A stretch of 64,000 bases of DNA, from assembly GCA_039105265.1 (NCBI GenBank), contig JAPFFF010000040.1, forward strand, positions 1 to 64,000. The letters run 5' to 3'. The notes beneath the pieces are model-generated. The model was given only the letters and a program-made list of their open reading frames with translations. It searched no databases and was not told the DNA's origin. The DNA comes from Tritrichomonas musculus (Eukaryota > Parabasalia > Tritrichomonadida > Tritrichomonadidae). Positions 16,342-25,636 of the stretch are shown piece after piece. Numbering within the stretch: position 1 is the stretch's first letter; each line of letters starts with the position of its first letter. A program made the position numbers and the translations under genes.

Positions 16342-19214
16342 CAGATATCATCCAACTATTAAAACAATTGAGCCATATTATTGATGGATTTAGACTAGTT
16401 AATTGGCGAAAAACTTGCTTTTCAACACAAATTACAAAACCAATCGACGTTCTTCAGAATATAATGAATTCAATCACAACAAATTTTGAAAATCTTGAAC
16501 CATGCAACACGTTAGAACATAAATATGAATTTTCAAAAGAAAATGTTGGTAATGATTTAAAAAGCATTTATGGGATTTTAGCAGATCCTGAACAATTAGA
16601 CGAACAAGAAGTCAAAAACAAACTCCAAGAAATTCGAGAATACCTCATTACTATTGATAATCCTCTTGATACAGACATTCCAACGAAGAACACCAAAAAG
16701 CATAAGCATCGCCATCACCGAAAAATGAAAGACGAATCAGGATATGATTATAAATCATCTCCCATCCCAATTGACCAGCATGACTCAGAAGAAGAAGAAT
16801 TCAATGATTTCAATAATATTCAAACATATAAAATCAAAAAAAGTGACTACACACAAGACCCAATTCCATTCATTTCTACCAAAATGTACAGAATTTACAC
16901 AGGAAAACTAAATTGTACAAAAGAAGATGTCACGATCACCGTGTTAAATCCAGAAAAGAGTTCCGAAGAAAAATTTAAACGTCTTTATAACGTCCTAACC
17001 GCAGTTCATCATCCTAACCTTGAAACATTCATTGGTGCTGTTGAATCGCCATTGCCCTATTCATTTGTTACGCGTCGAATTGGTCAGAAACTTCGAGACA
17101 TCCTCACAAACAGCACGCAAAAAAATAAAATTAAATCAACGCACGAAAAAGCGGATCAAAACTTGAATGAATTGTTACCTGGGCAACGGACAATTATTGC
17201 TTTTGATGTAGCGTCAGCGATGGCCTATCTGCACTCTTTGAATATCATTCATAGAGACCTCAGCTGTTCGACCATTTTGGTTTCATTGAATGACTCGAAT
17301 GTGACAACCAAAATCACGAATTTTGCGAACTCTCGCTTCCTTCCAGACGAATCTTCAACGATCACAGCCAAGCCAGTCTCTTCCTCATATTTTATCGCGC
17401 CAGAACTGACCATTGAAGGAGACTATAACGGCTCAGTTGATGTTTTTTCATTTGGCGGAATTCTTTACGAACTTGCGGTTGGCAAACCACCATTTGCAGG
17501 ATTCACGCGCAAAGAAGTTGAGAACAAGATTGAAAAAGGAGAACGTCCACCTTTTCCAGATGGAATATCCAATAGTTTCAGTACACTCATTCGAAAATGC
17601 TGGTCACAAAATCCATCAGATAGGCCTTCATTTGCCGAGATAGTTGACACGATGCTTACTAAGAAGATTTCAGTTTTTGGTGACGAAGGAACAGAAATTG
17701 TGAACAAATTCTATTCATCTAAAAATATCAAGAATAACAACTTAAAGAATTGTATTGATATTTTTGAAACAATTTGTCAGCAAATCCAAAATTCTGAACT
17801 TTACAGTCATGAATGTGTTCGAATTCGTCCGTTACTTCTTGGCTATCGTTGCCTTCTTCAGACATCAGAATTTGCAACACAAGAAGAGGTAAATCTCAGT
17901 GAGAGAGATTATGTTCATCTCGGTTATTTGAGAGTCTTACTTGAAAATTTGTCAAATGTTATTTCAATGACAAATGGAGATAAATGGTCCAATATTGCTT
18001 GGGACATTTCATCCACAGAAATCTCAAAGAACATTCATTCTTTAATGGAACAAATCTATGTTGAAATGACGGAATTGGGCTTCACAGTTACTAAGTATGA
18101 CTATTCGAATTCCGATCTACTCAATGACTATCGAATTCTTTACTTGATTTTCAGTGAACATGAAGAAGAAGAAGAAGGGAGAGCGAAACTTTTGGAAATT
18201 GAGAATTTCATGAAAGAGAGGAACATTGAAATCTCAACCAGAGAGAAAGTGACCGATGAAAGGATCAAAAACATTCTTGTTAAATATAAAGATTATCGAA
18301 TTGACAAGAATGACTTTGAAAAGTTGAATAACATTGGATATGGAGTTAGCGCTTCAGTTTTTTCTGGCAAACAAAAATCTACAGGTAAATTTGTTGCAAT
18401 TAAAGAATTTAAAAAAGATTATCTTGAGAATGAAAATGCTCATTATTATTTGAAGAATGAGATATTCTATCTTTGTCAATTACATAACGATTATTTAGTC
18501 AAATTCATTGGATTCAATAATGAGCCAGGTGAACAATTGTGGCTTGTTACAGAATACTATGAAAATGGCAATTTATATTATATGATACAGAATGGATCAC
18601 TTGATCCATTCATGAAGACTAAGATTGCATTTGAAATTGCCCAAGGAATGAAATTTCTTCATTCAAAACGAGTCATTCACCGTGATCTAAAGACGTTGAA
18701 TATATTGATGGATAAAGATAATAATCCAAAGATTGCAGATTTTGGTTATGCTCGAAATAATTTGTCATTTTACAAAACGAATCGAATTGGCACATCATGC
18801 TACATGGCACCAGAAGTTATACTTGGGAATTTTTATGATTACAAGGCAGATGTCTTTTCATATGGAATGATCTTGTACGAGCTTTATTCAAATGACCTCC
18901 CTTACTCATGGATCGACAGCTCAATGGTTGAGGATGCGATCATTGATAAAAAACCTCTGCAATTTAATTACGAGATTTCCGATTCACTGAAGAAGCTCAT
19001 CTTTTCTTGCTTAGAATATGAATCCAAACGACGACCTTCATTTGAAGATATTGTATATCGAATGATTGAAGAAAACATTTCATTTATTGGCTCCCCAGCA
19101 AACGAAGTTTTGGAAATGTACCGAGAGAAGAAAGAAAAGATTGAAAAAGAAAAAAAATCTGAATTGAAATCTCATGATTCTTCAATATTTAATAGTCAAA
19201 TACTTGACTTTTAA
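16338..19214 (+). CDS. Tandem pseudokinase-kinase protein, TKL-like
   Basis: A 958-residue cytoplasmic-type protein with two kinase folds. After a helical N-terminal part and a basic/acidic linker (His/Lys-rich at about 117-130, then Glu-rich), the first domain (about 173-445) has HRDL at 305-308. However, the VAIK lysine position is Thr, the catalytic-loop Asn is Thr, and DFG is NFA (328-330), so it should be catalytically dead. A helical inter-domain of about 200 residues follows. The second domain (about 658-925) keeps VAIK (686-689), HRDLKTLN (from 781), DFG (801-803) and APE (824-826), so it should be an active Ser/Thr or dual-specificity kinase of TKL type. The order pseudokinase then kinase recalls JAK or GCN2-like regulation, as analogy only. 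The stop forms TAAA, the trichomonad polyadenylation signal. The tail is Lys/Glu-rich. Confidence 0.9.
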   Translation: MTDIIQLLKQLSHIIDGFRLVNWRKTCFSTQITKPIDVLQNIMNSITTNFENLEPCNTLEHKYEFSKENVGNDLKSIYGILADPEQLDEQEVKNKLQEIREYLITIDNPLDTDIPTKNTKKHKHRHHRKMKDESGYDYKSSPIPIDQHDSEEEEFNDFNNIQTYKIKKSDYTQDPIPFISTKMYRIYTGKLNCTKEDVTITVLNPEKSSEEKFKRLYNVLTAVHHPNLETFIGAVESPLPYSFVTRRIGQKLRDILTNSTQKNKIKSTHEKADQNLNELLPGQRTIIAFDVASAMAYLHSLNIIHRDLSCSTILVSLNDSNVTTKITNFANSRFLPDESSTITAKPVSSSYFIAPELTIEGDYNGSVDVFSFGGILYELAVGKPPFAGFTRKEVENKIEKGERPPFPDGISNSFSTLIRKCWSQNPSDRPSFAEIVDTMLTKKISVFGDEGTEIVNKFYSSKNIKNNNLKNCIDIFETICQQIQNSELYSHECVRIRPLLLGYRCLLQTSEFATQEEVNLSERDYVHLGYLRVLLENLSNVISMTNGDKWSNIAWDISSTEISKNIHSLMEQIYVEMTELGFTVTKYDYSNSDLLNDYRILYLIFSEHEEEEEGRAKLLEIENFMKERNIEISTREKVTDERIKNILVKYKDYRIDKNDFEKLNNIGYGVSASVFSGKQKSTGKFVAIKEFKKDYLENENAHYYLKNEIFYLCQLHNDYLVKFIGFNNEPGEQLWLVTEYYENGNLYYMIQNGSLDPFMKTKIAFEIAQGMKFLHSKRVIHRDLKTLNILMDKDNNPKIADFGYARNNLSFYKTNRIGTSCYMAPEVILGNFYDYKADVFSYGMILYELYSNDLPYSWIDSSMVEDAIIDKKPLQFNYEISDSLKKLIFSCLEYESKRRPSFEDIVYRMIEENISFIGSPANEVLEMYREKKEKIEKEKKSELKSHDSSIFNSQILDF

Positions 19215-19561
19215 ATGATTAACTTTAATAATAATAAAAAAAATTTTTCAGTGCTAATAAAATAAAATATCATCACACCCTTTCAAAGAGTTGTATATTG
19301 ATTATTTTTTTTTATAAAATTAAAAGTTAAAATATTTTTAAGAGAATTATGATAAGAAAGATAATAATAGATAAGATTGAATGAAAAAGATTAATATAGA
19401 TGAGAGATAAGAGAATAAATTATATTACCAATTTCAAATATCATTCAATATTTCTATGAACACTAATAATATATTATATGCGTTATTTCAAAACATGATC
19501 GTTTCCATTTGGAGATTTTCTTGTGATAAACCAACTTTCTTTTTATGATAATAGCTCATAA
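19215..19561. other. Intergenic AT-rich DNA
   Basis: Purine-rich on the plus strand (GATAAGAGA-like words, 19340-19430), with no supported gene. Coding similarity to the Pmp-like fragment begins just after it. The copy 2 equivalent is 45730-46076. Confidence 0.55.
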
Positions 19562-20464
19562 TTACCGAATAATGCTATCTTCAACGAATGTGAATTCATT
19601 GATTGTGGAGAAGATATGTCAACTGAAGGAGGCAGTTCTGTCTATGTTAGGAACACACGTGAAGTTGGCAAGAATGTCACACTTGAAAACCTCAATTTCG
19701 ACGGTTGCAAAGCTCAATACGGTGGTGCAGTTTATATTTACTCTGAATCATCATCGACAACTGTCTCCATTAAAAGTTGTGTTTTCACAAAGAATTCGGC
19801 TTCTGAAGAAGAAAAAGAAAACCAATTATTCGGTGGATGTGCAATCTATTTAACTGCACTTTTAGCAAAAGTTTTACGTTGCAGGTTTTCGGGAAATATT
19901 GGAACAAGTGTCAAGCTCATCAATGAATTTGAAAAGACTCTTGATGGTGGATCGTTCATTCTTTTAAGTAATAGTTATTTCGTTTTAATTGCTGAATGCG
20001 AGTTCACTGACACCGATGACTTGTCAACTTCTTCTCTCTATTACTTACGTGGAAAGAACGCTGTCTCTGCTGAGTTGAGTGATTGTTCATTCACCGAAAA
20101 ATTAATGCCTGGTGCTCACATTATCGATGGAGCGAGCACAAGTGAAAGTGGGCATAAACTTACTGTTAAGAATTGTGAGTTCGACGATACTAAAGAGAAC
20201 TCAATTGGCTACTTAGGAAAGAGTTCTTTGAACGCTAATAATAAGATTAGTAGCTACATTTCAATTGACTTCAAAGATCAAGTATTTAAGACCGTTGAAA
20301 AAGAAGTCAAAAAAGAAAATAGTCCTTATTTACTATCAACAAAAATGATAGCTTTGATTGCATCTTGTGCTGTTGCCATCATTGTTGGATTGGTAGTCTT
20401 AGTTCTTAAAAAGAAGAAATTTAATATTCAAGAAGAAGATCATTCAAACGAAAGTGATCTTTAA
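19562..20464 (+). pseudogene. Pmp-like beta-helix membrane protein, 3' fragment
   Basis: Repeats of the polymorphic-membrane-protein type (GGAVYIY, then GGCAIYL, each followed by a C-x-F-x-x-N strand such as CVFTKNSA and CRFSGNI) indicate a right-handed beta-helix ectodomain, as in the large Pmp-like surface family of trichomonads. A membrane helix (residues 244-264 counted from the Met at 19616) is followed by KKKK and an 18-residue acidic tail. Repeat-type coding continues upstream of that Met (FNECEFIDCGED) until a stop at 19559, and there is no signal peptide. Family members are usually much longer, so this is a 5'-truncated gene. The 3' end, including TAAA at the stop, looks intact. Confidence 0.75.
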
Positions 20465-20703
20465 AACAAATTTAATTAGTAACATTTAATGAAATTGGTA
20501 ATTTTTTTTTTTTTTAAAATAGAAGTTGCAACTTTTTGAAAACGAATAAAAATAAAACCATTCAATCCTTAAGTATGGAAAAAAAGTAGGTCAATTTCCA
20601 TTTATTATCTAAACATATAATAATTTCTGCATTGCAGTTTTAGAAGATTATTTAAACTTTTATTGAAAATAATTTAAGTCCATGTGAATTTCGACATATC
20701 AAA

Positions 20704-21164
20704 TCAATCATATGTTTGGAAGACGCAAGAAGGACTACATTCCATCTTATCAAACATCTTATCATAGTCTATATTTCGATTTTCAATAAATGAAGATGCT
20801 TTTCCAGCTCTATTTGCTACACTTATTCAACTCGTTACATCTTCGAAAACTAAAACATTTGAAGGATCAAAATTTCCCAATTTTTCTGCACATTTTAGGA
20901 AAATTTCAGGATATGGTTTCAATTTACTGTCATCATTTAAAGCTATAACCACATTGAATATGCTTAGAATATCAAGTTTATTTGAAAATTTAATTCTTGT
21001 TATATCTTCATCAGCTTTAGTGGCGAGACCAATTTTATTGCCTCTTTTGTCATCGGATTTCCTATAACCAGGTTTATCGTATCGATGTATGCACCAAGCG
21101 TATCTAGGACAGTACCATCGTTGTCAAATATGATAACTTTGATTGGATACTTCCAGTATACCAT
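20704..21164 (-). pseudogene. HAD-superfamily hydrolase pseudogene
   Basis: Read on the minus strand from the ATG at 21164. Motif I is clear (KVIIFDNDGTVLDTLGAYID: DxDGT nucleophile and acid). After a frame change near 21050 come IGLATKADEDI (motif II region), KLKPYPEIFLK (motif III lysine) and VLVFEDVTS (motif IV), which is interrupted by TGA at 20827-20829 where a Gly is expected, then ISVANRAGKASSF. This matches beta-phosphoglucomutase or phosphoglycolate-phosphatase-like HADs. The span is only about 150 codons against 210-230 usual, with most of the cap domain missing. So there is at least one frameshift, one stop and one deletion. No promoter-like motif was noted. Confidence 0.8.
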
Positions 21165-21657
21165 TGCTGAAAATGAAATTACTATGTCTTATTTTATTTA
21201 TTGTAAGTATTTACATGACAATTGTCATGTTTTTTATAAATTTAATGTATTAAGAAACTCAAATCATGGATGTTTACTAAGAAACTCATGATTTGATCTC
21301 CAAGTTTTTCAAATTTAAATCTTTTAAAATTATGATTAGTAATTTTGCAAACAAACAGATTAGAACATAATTACTTTATAAGGTTTTCATAAGAATGAAT
21401 GAAAGATAAAAAAATTTTTTTTCTTGGGATAACTTTTTGAATGATAAAATATTTCTGAAGATTCTATCGTTTTTTTAATTTTTGTTTATTCATATGTTAT
21501 TTTCAACAGAATATGCAAATTATTTATATAATGTTAAACCAAATTCAAGTTGAGTATGCTTCATTTTTTTCATTATTCATCAGAAGATATTTAACTCCAA
21601 TTGAGTATGCTTCATTTTTTTGATCCTATAAAATTATTCCGTATCTAAAATTGGTCG
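21165..21657. other. Intergenic DNA with small palindromes and a short direct repeat
   Basis: No gene seen. It holds a perfect 18-bp palindrome ACATGACAATTGTCATGT (21213-21230), a 10-bp inverted pair TCAAATCATG / CATGATTTGA near 21258-21295, and two copies of TTGAGTATGCTTCATTTTTT about 52 bp apart (near 21551 and 21603). The copy 2 equivalent is 47680-48172. Confidence 0.6.
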
Positions 21658-22131
21658 ATGCTTATTTATGCAATTCATAGTGGAAATAGCAGACTAATTC
21701 GCATGATTGAAGATGAGCTTGCAGCTGGACAAGAAGAAGAAGAAAATTATAAAGATTTCTTTGTTGAATCTACCAAGTGTCATCACAACGAGATTGCTGA
21801 CTACATGTGTTACAAAATCGATGAAAATGAAAGACTTTCGTTATCATTAGAATTTCATAATTTTTATTCATTTTCAGCAGAAGAAATCAGCAACATTTTG
21901 ATGGAAAAGTTGTTCTATATTGCATGTAAATATGTAAACATTACAGTTATGTATAAAATATTGAAGCAGTATAAAAAGTGGAAGCACTTTTTTAAAAAAT
22001 TTTCAGAATTTTTTTTCAAAAATCAATTTTTTTCTCATCATATATTAAAGTTATCCAAAAGTAAAATATACCAAAATGCTAAGCGTTTAATACTTTTTAT
22101 AAATAACTATGACATTTTTATATTAGACTAA
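21658..22131 (+). pseudogene. DUF3447 / ankyrin-type protein fragment
   Basis: The start (LIYAIHSGNSRLIRMIEDE, then KCHHNEIADYM) looks like the helical N-terminal domain (DUF3447-like) that precedes ankyrin repeats in a very large trichomonad family. Those proteins are normally 400-900 residues. Here only 157 codons remain, ending in a Phe/Lys-rich stretch (FFKKFSEFFFKNQFF) with no ankyrin repeats, so the gene is truncated at least at the 3' side and probably also at the 5' side. Family members are cytoplasmic, of unknown role. Assignment rests on motif memory and is moderate. Confidence 0.5.
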
Positions 22132-22871
22132 AGTCAGAGAATTTTTCGAATGAAGAAGAAGAGAAAATATAATGCATTTTATTAGTAGCACTGTGCATTA
22201 TTTCAAAATTAAATTGGATATATTGATTCTATATATGCTACCACATAATAAATAAAAATAAAACTATAGCCATTATTATTAACATTTATGATAAAAATAG
22301 AAATTTATTTTTTTTTAAGGCCGTTTAAATTTTATGAAAATTTTAAATTGTTGAAATTCTTGTTTTGAAGAGTAATTTAGTTAAATTAGTTTTTCACTGA
22401 AATAAAACATTCTAATAACTAAGTTAAGATTATATCAAACCTTGATCATATTCATTATTTATTAATTTATATTTATAAAATATTCAATAAATGAATATGA
22501 TGAAAAATTTAATTATTTACAACAAATATATCATTTTTGTGTTACGATAAACGTGAGAATATAATTAGCATATGTCACAAATATATTACCCTAATTATTA
22601 CATTTTGAATCTAATTATATCTTTAGATGAGTCGGATTTGATGACAAATAAGGGAAATTGACAAAATGAAATAAAAATTCATTTTCAAGTAAAAAAAAAC
22701 TAATTTAATAGGATTATATCATTATTTATTGATTTAAAAGTATTGTAATTTATATAATATTCATTTATTAGTTAAAATGAATGATTAATTCTGATCATTT
22801 ACATATTGTGAATTTACATAAAAAAAACCTAAATGTACAATAAAAATAATCATACAAAGCCTAAATTAATA
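22132..22871. other. 740-bp AT-rich intergenic DNA, no gene seen
   Basis: Very AT-rich, with all frames interrupted. An imperfect inverted pair built on TCATATTCATT / AATGAATATGA lies at about 22445-22500. I see no protein remnant or RNA gene in it. The copy 2 equivalent is 48647-49386. Confidence 0.6.
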
Positions 22872-23360
22872 TCAGATAGCAACTATTAAATCCTTTGATA
22901 CTTTTTTTTTAATTGATGATTTATTTTTAAAATCAGTAGCGAAGAAAGGAATTTTATTTTGATCTGCAAATTCTTTTATTTTTTGGGGATCTATGACGCA
23001 TCCTGAGAAACAGTTGGTTGCTGCGATATAGAGTAATGCTGAATTTACTGATTCATTTGATTTCACAAAATCTAGCCATTTTTGTAGAGAATCTATTTGA
23101 CCTTCAATATTAGCATTTAGAACAAGTATAACTGCTTTGGCTGATCTCATATACATAAGAGCTAATGTTTGAAATCTCTCCTGTCCTGCAGTATCAAAAA
23201 TATCAAGTGTGCAAATTCCATTGTTGGTCTGAATAGATTTTTGAGTTGATGCAGCACCAATAGTCAGAGTTTGTGATTCTAAATCAAAATCATTTTCGAT
23301 TAGCATGGTAACTAATTTAGTTTTTTCAGCACAAGCATCGCCAATAAGAATCGTTTTCAT
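22872..23360 (-). CDS. Degenerate Rab-like small GTPase
   Basis: A 162-residue Ras-fold protein, shorter than usual Rabs (about 200). The switch II motif DTAGQERF (56-63) is perfect and assigns it to the Rab group. Other nucleotide-binding elements are damaged: the P-loop GDACAEKT (7-14) has Glu where the second Gly should be, the NKxD base-recognition motif is replaced by NCFS (116-119), and the SAK motif is not recognisable. The C terminus ends KDLIVAI, without prenylation cysteines, so it should not anchor in membranes. It is probably a decaying gene or a non-canonical GTPase-like protein. Residue 120 is Gly here and Val in copy 2. Confidence 0.75.
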   Translation of the reverse strand: MKTILIGDACAEKTKLVTMLIENDFDLESQTLTIGAASTQKSIQTNNGICTLDIFDTAGQERFQTLALMYMRSAKAVILVLNANIEGQIDSLQKWLDFVKSNESVNSALLYIAATNCFSGCVIDPQKIKEFADQNKIPFFATDFKNKSSIKKKVSKDLIVAI

Positions 23361-23819
23361 AATTTTGTATACAAAAAAATGTCACCAAGAGTTCGAAAGA
23401 ATTGAATCTTGTTTAAATGATGAAATTTTTAATTTGTTTTATATAAATATATTTTATATATTATACTATAATTATTTTTTGCTTTAATATAGTAAATATC
23501 AAAATATTTACATATTGTAAATTGTAACGATAGAAAAAAATTGAATAATATATAAAAATAAATCATTCAAATTATATTAATATGCTCTTCAAAAATAAGA
23601 TAATATATAAAAAATTAACCAAAATGAATCAATATATAATTTAATAAGATTAATATTTTTTGGGGGTTAGTGATGGGATGAAACAGCCAACAATCATACA
23701 TGTATTATATATCTTAAAATTCAATATAATAATTATGAATTTAAAAAAAAATTCACTTTTTCAATTCACTCAGAGAAAGTGTTCGAACTTTTCTATATAG
23801 AAATCATAATTTTTTTCCA
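23361..23819. other. AT-rich intergenic DNA upstream of the Rab-like gene
   Basis: No gene seen. A short GC-containing island (GGGGGTTAGTGATGGGATG, about 23661-23680) stands out but has no recognised function. The copy 2 equivalent is 49876-50334. Confidence 0.55.
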
Positions 23820-24290
23820 GTTTTGAACAATTCCTATTTGAACGTTTGGAGAATGAATTGATATTTGCTTAAGAGATGAGCAATTTCAGAAACCACAATT
23901 CCCAATTGATGTTATCAAAGAAGGAATTGATATTTCTTTTAAAAATAAACAATATTTCTTTTTATAAATTATCGTCATTATGACAGATAACAATTCCTTC
24001 CTCAGTAACTTTTAATGCTGACTATTCATTTAATGGATGTTTTTTATCAGAAATATCAATTCCTTCATCTGTAACAAAAATTGGAGATTATTCATTCGCA
24101 GGATGCTCATCATTAGCATAAGTATCATTTGAAAATCCTTCATTAATTCAATGAAAATCGATAATTTATAAAAAGCATATCTATTCTGAAATTGAATGTA
24201 CAGTTTGAGGAATTATGATCTGTGTCAGTGATTGACAATTTTGGAATGCACTTGACGGGATAAATGAAATAGATGATCCAATTTTATTAT
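23820..24290. pseudogene. Scrambled BspA-type leucine-rich repeat remnants in both orientations
   Basis: Three short pieces of the TpLRR/BspA repeat are recognisable. On the minus strand at about 23830-23945: EISIPSLITSIGN and NCSSLKQISIHS. On the plus strand at about 23990-24165: ITIPSSVTFNADYSFNGC and EISIPSSVTKIGDYSFAGC, interrupted by a stop after CSSLA. On the minus strand again at about 24195-24290: IPSSAFQNCQSLTQIIIPQ. The alternating strands show inversions inside a former surface-protein gene or fusion of pieces of several. No complete frame remains. Confidence 0.75.
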
Positions 24291-24419
24291 AAGAAATATC
24301 TTTTGATAAAAATTAGTTTATTGAATTTCACATCTAATTTTGAGATAACAATACCAATTTTCATATGGTTAATATTTTTATTTCATATTTTAATAACGAG
24401 ATCAAATATAGATTTAGAT

Positions 24420-25345
24420 GATGAAGATGGAAATTCAATCTCAATCATGAATAAAGATTTAACAATACGACAATTAGCAGACATTTTAAAACAACGTTTT
24501 GCTATATTTCTATTCATTATGATTCCATTTCCATCTAATAACAAAGGACATATAAAAACATAAATTCATTATTTCCTTGATCAACAGAAATTTTCTAATA
24601 CTTAGCTTTTTCTTGTATATCTATTTTAACCATATTTCCTATACAAAGCAACATCTATAAATTAATGCTGAATTAATAAATCCTTTGTCTGCACCTATTT
24701 TATTTTACAGCTTCTTTTATATTATTAGGAGTTCTATCAGCCAAATATTGCATACAAGCACTTTTTTAGATAGTTTCATTAATTTCTTGATCAACAACAC
24801 CATAAAGTTTTTTGTATGCATGAAATAGTATGGCTAAAAGATGACCTTTTTATGCAGAATTCATGATAAATTCAGTTAATTTATTCAAATTTTGTTTTCA
24901 GACTATTCCTTCTTTTAACATCAAACAATAAAAAATTCACCTTCTTTACATGTTGATAAATTTCATTAATATTGGCATTTTTTTTTGACAAATATATATC
25001 TTTTCACCTATATATACCATCGCTTCCAACAAACCTTTTAATACTGCTATTTTGAGATATTTTATACTTTCTTCAAAATTGGAATCAACACTGTATCCAT
25101 TTACTTACATTATTCCATATTTATTACATGAATTTACTAGTTCTTTATCAGGTGCATTTTTAACATATAACTTTTTTGGATTTACAGGAACTCCAATTTA
25201 TTCATGGAGCATATCTGCATATTTTGCCTTTGATAAACAGTCGCCTATATCTATCAATTTCTTTAATTTCTCTTTTTTCCTATATTGACAGAAACTCTAA
25301 AACCATATCTTAATGCTTCATCAATAATGATGCATTTCAATAACA
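24420..25345 (-). pseudogene. Sel1-like repeat protein pseudogene
   Basis: Minus-strand translation gives successive Sel1-type (SLR) repeats in several frames with stops: DEALRYGF; SKAKYADMLHE then IGVPVNPKKL; NSCNKYGIM then VNGYSVDSNFEESIKYLKIA; further downstream IGADKGFINSALIY, KIDIQEKAKY and SVDQGNNEFM. This A..YG.ML..G.GV..N..EA.KY..A pattern is diagnostic. In trichomonads such repeats are often C-terminal to kinase domains, but no kinase remnant is visible here. Multiple stops and frame changes mark it as dead. The antisense open frames over it are shadows. Confidence 0.75.
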
Positions 25346-25636
25346 TTTTCTTCACCACAATATTTTTTCTTCTGGATAATTCGGCTTTGTCAATATTGGT
25401 TACTTCTTCTTTTGACTTGTGTAAAAAATCAATATTCACCTTTGTTTAAAAATTGTTAACATACCGTAAATATCTATTCATGAAGAATTTATTTATTCAA
25501 AATAGCCCTCTTTTTGAATAGTGGTGTTGAAATAATTTCTACACCTAGGAGTAGTTCGACAATTCACATAATTAATCAATAATAATAATAAAAATAATAA
25601 TAATAAAAAACAATTATTTGATTTTTATTTCTCTCA

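Noticed and set aside
21085-21291. 68-codon open frame on the plus strand
   Set aside because: It is antisense to the motif I end of the HAD pseudogene.
24273-24563. 96-codon open frame on the plus strand
   Set aside because: It lies antisense to Sel1 and BspA remnants, which explain the sequence better, and the product has no motif.
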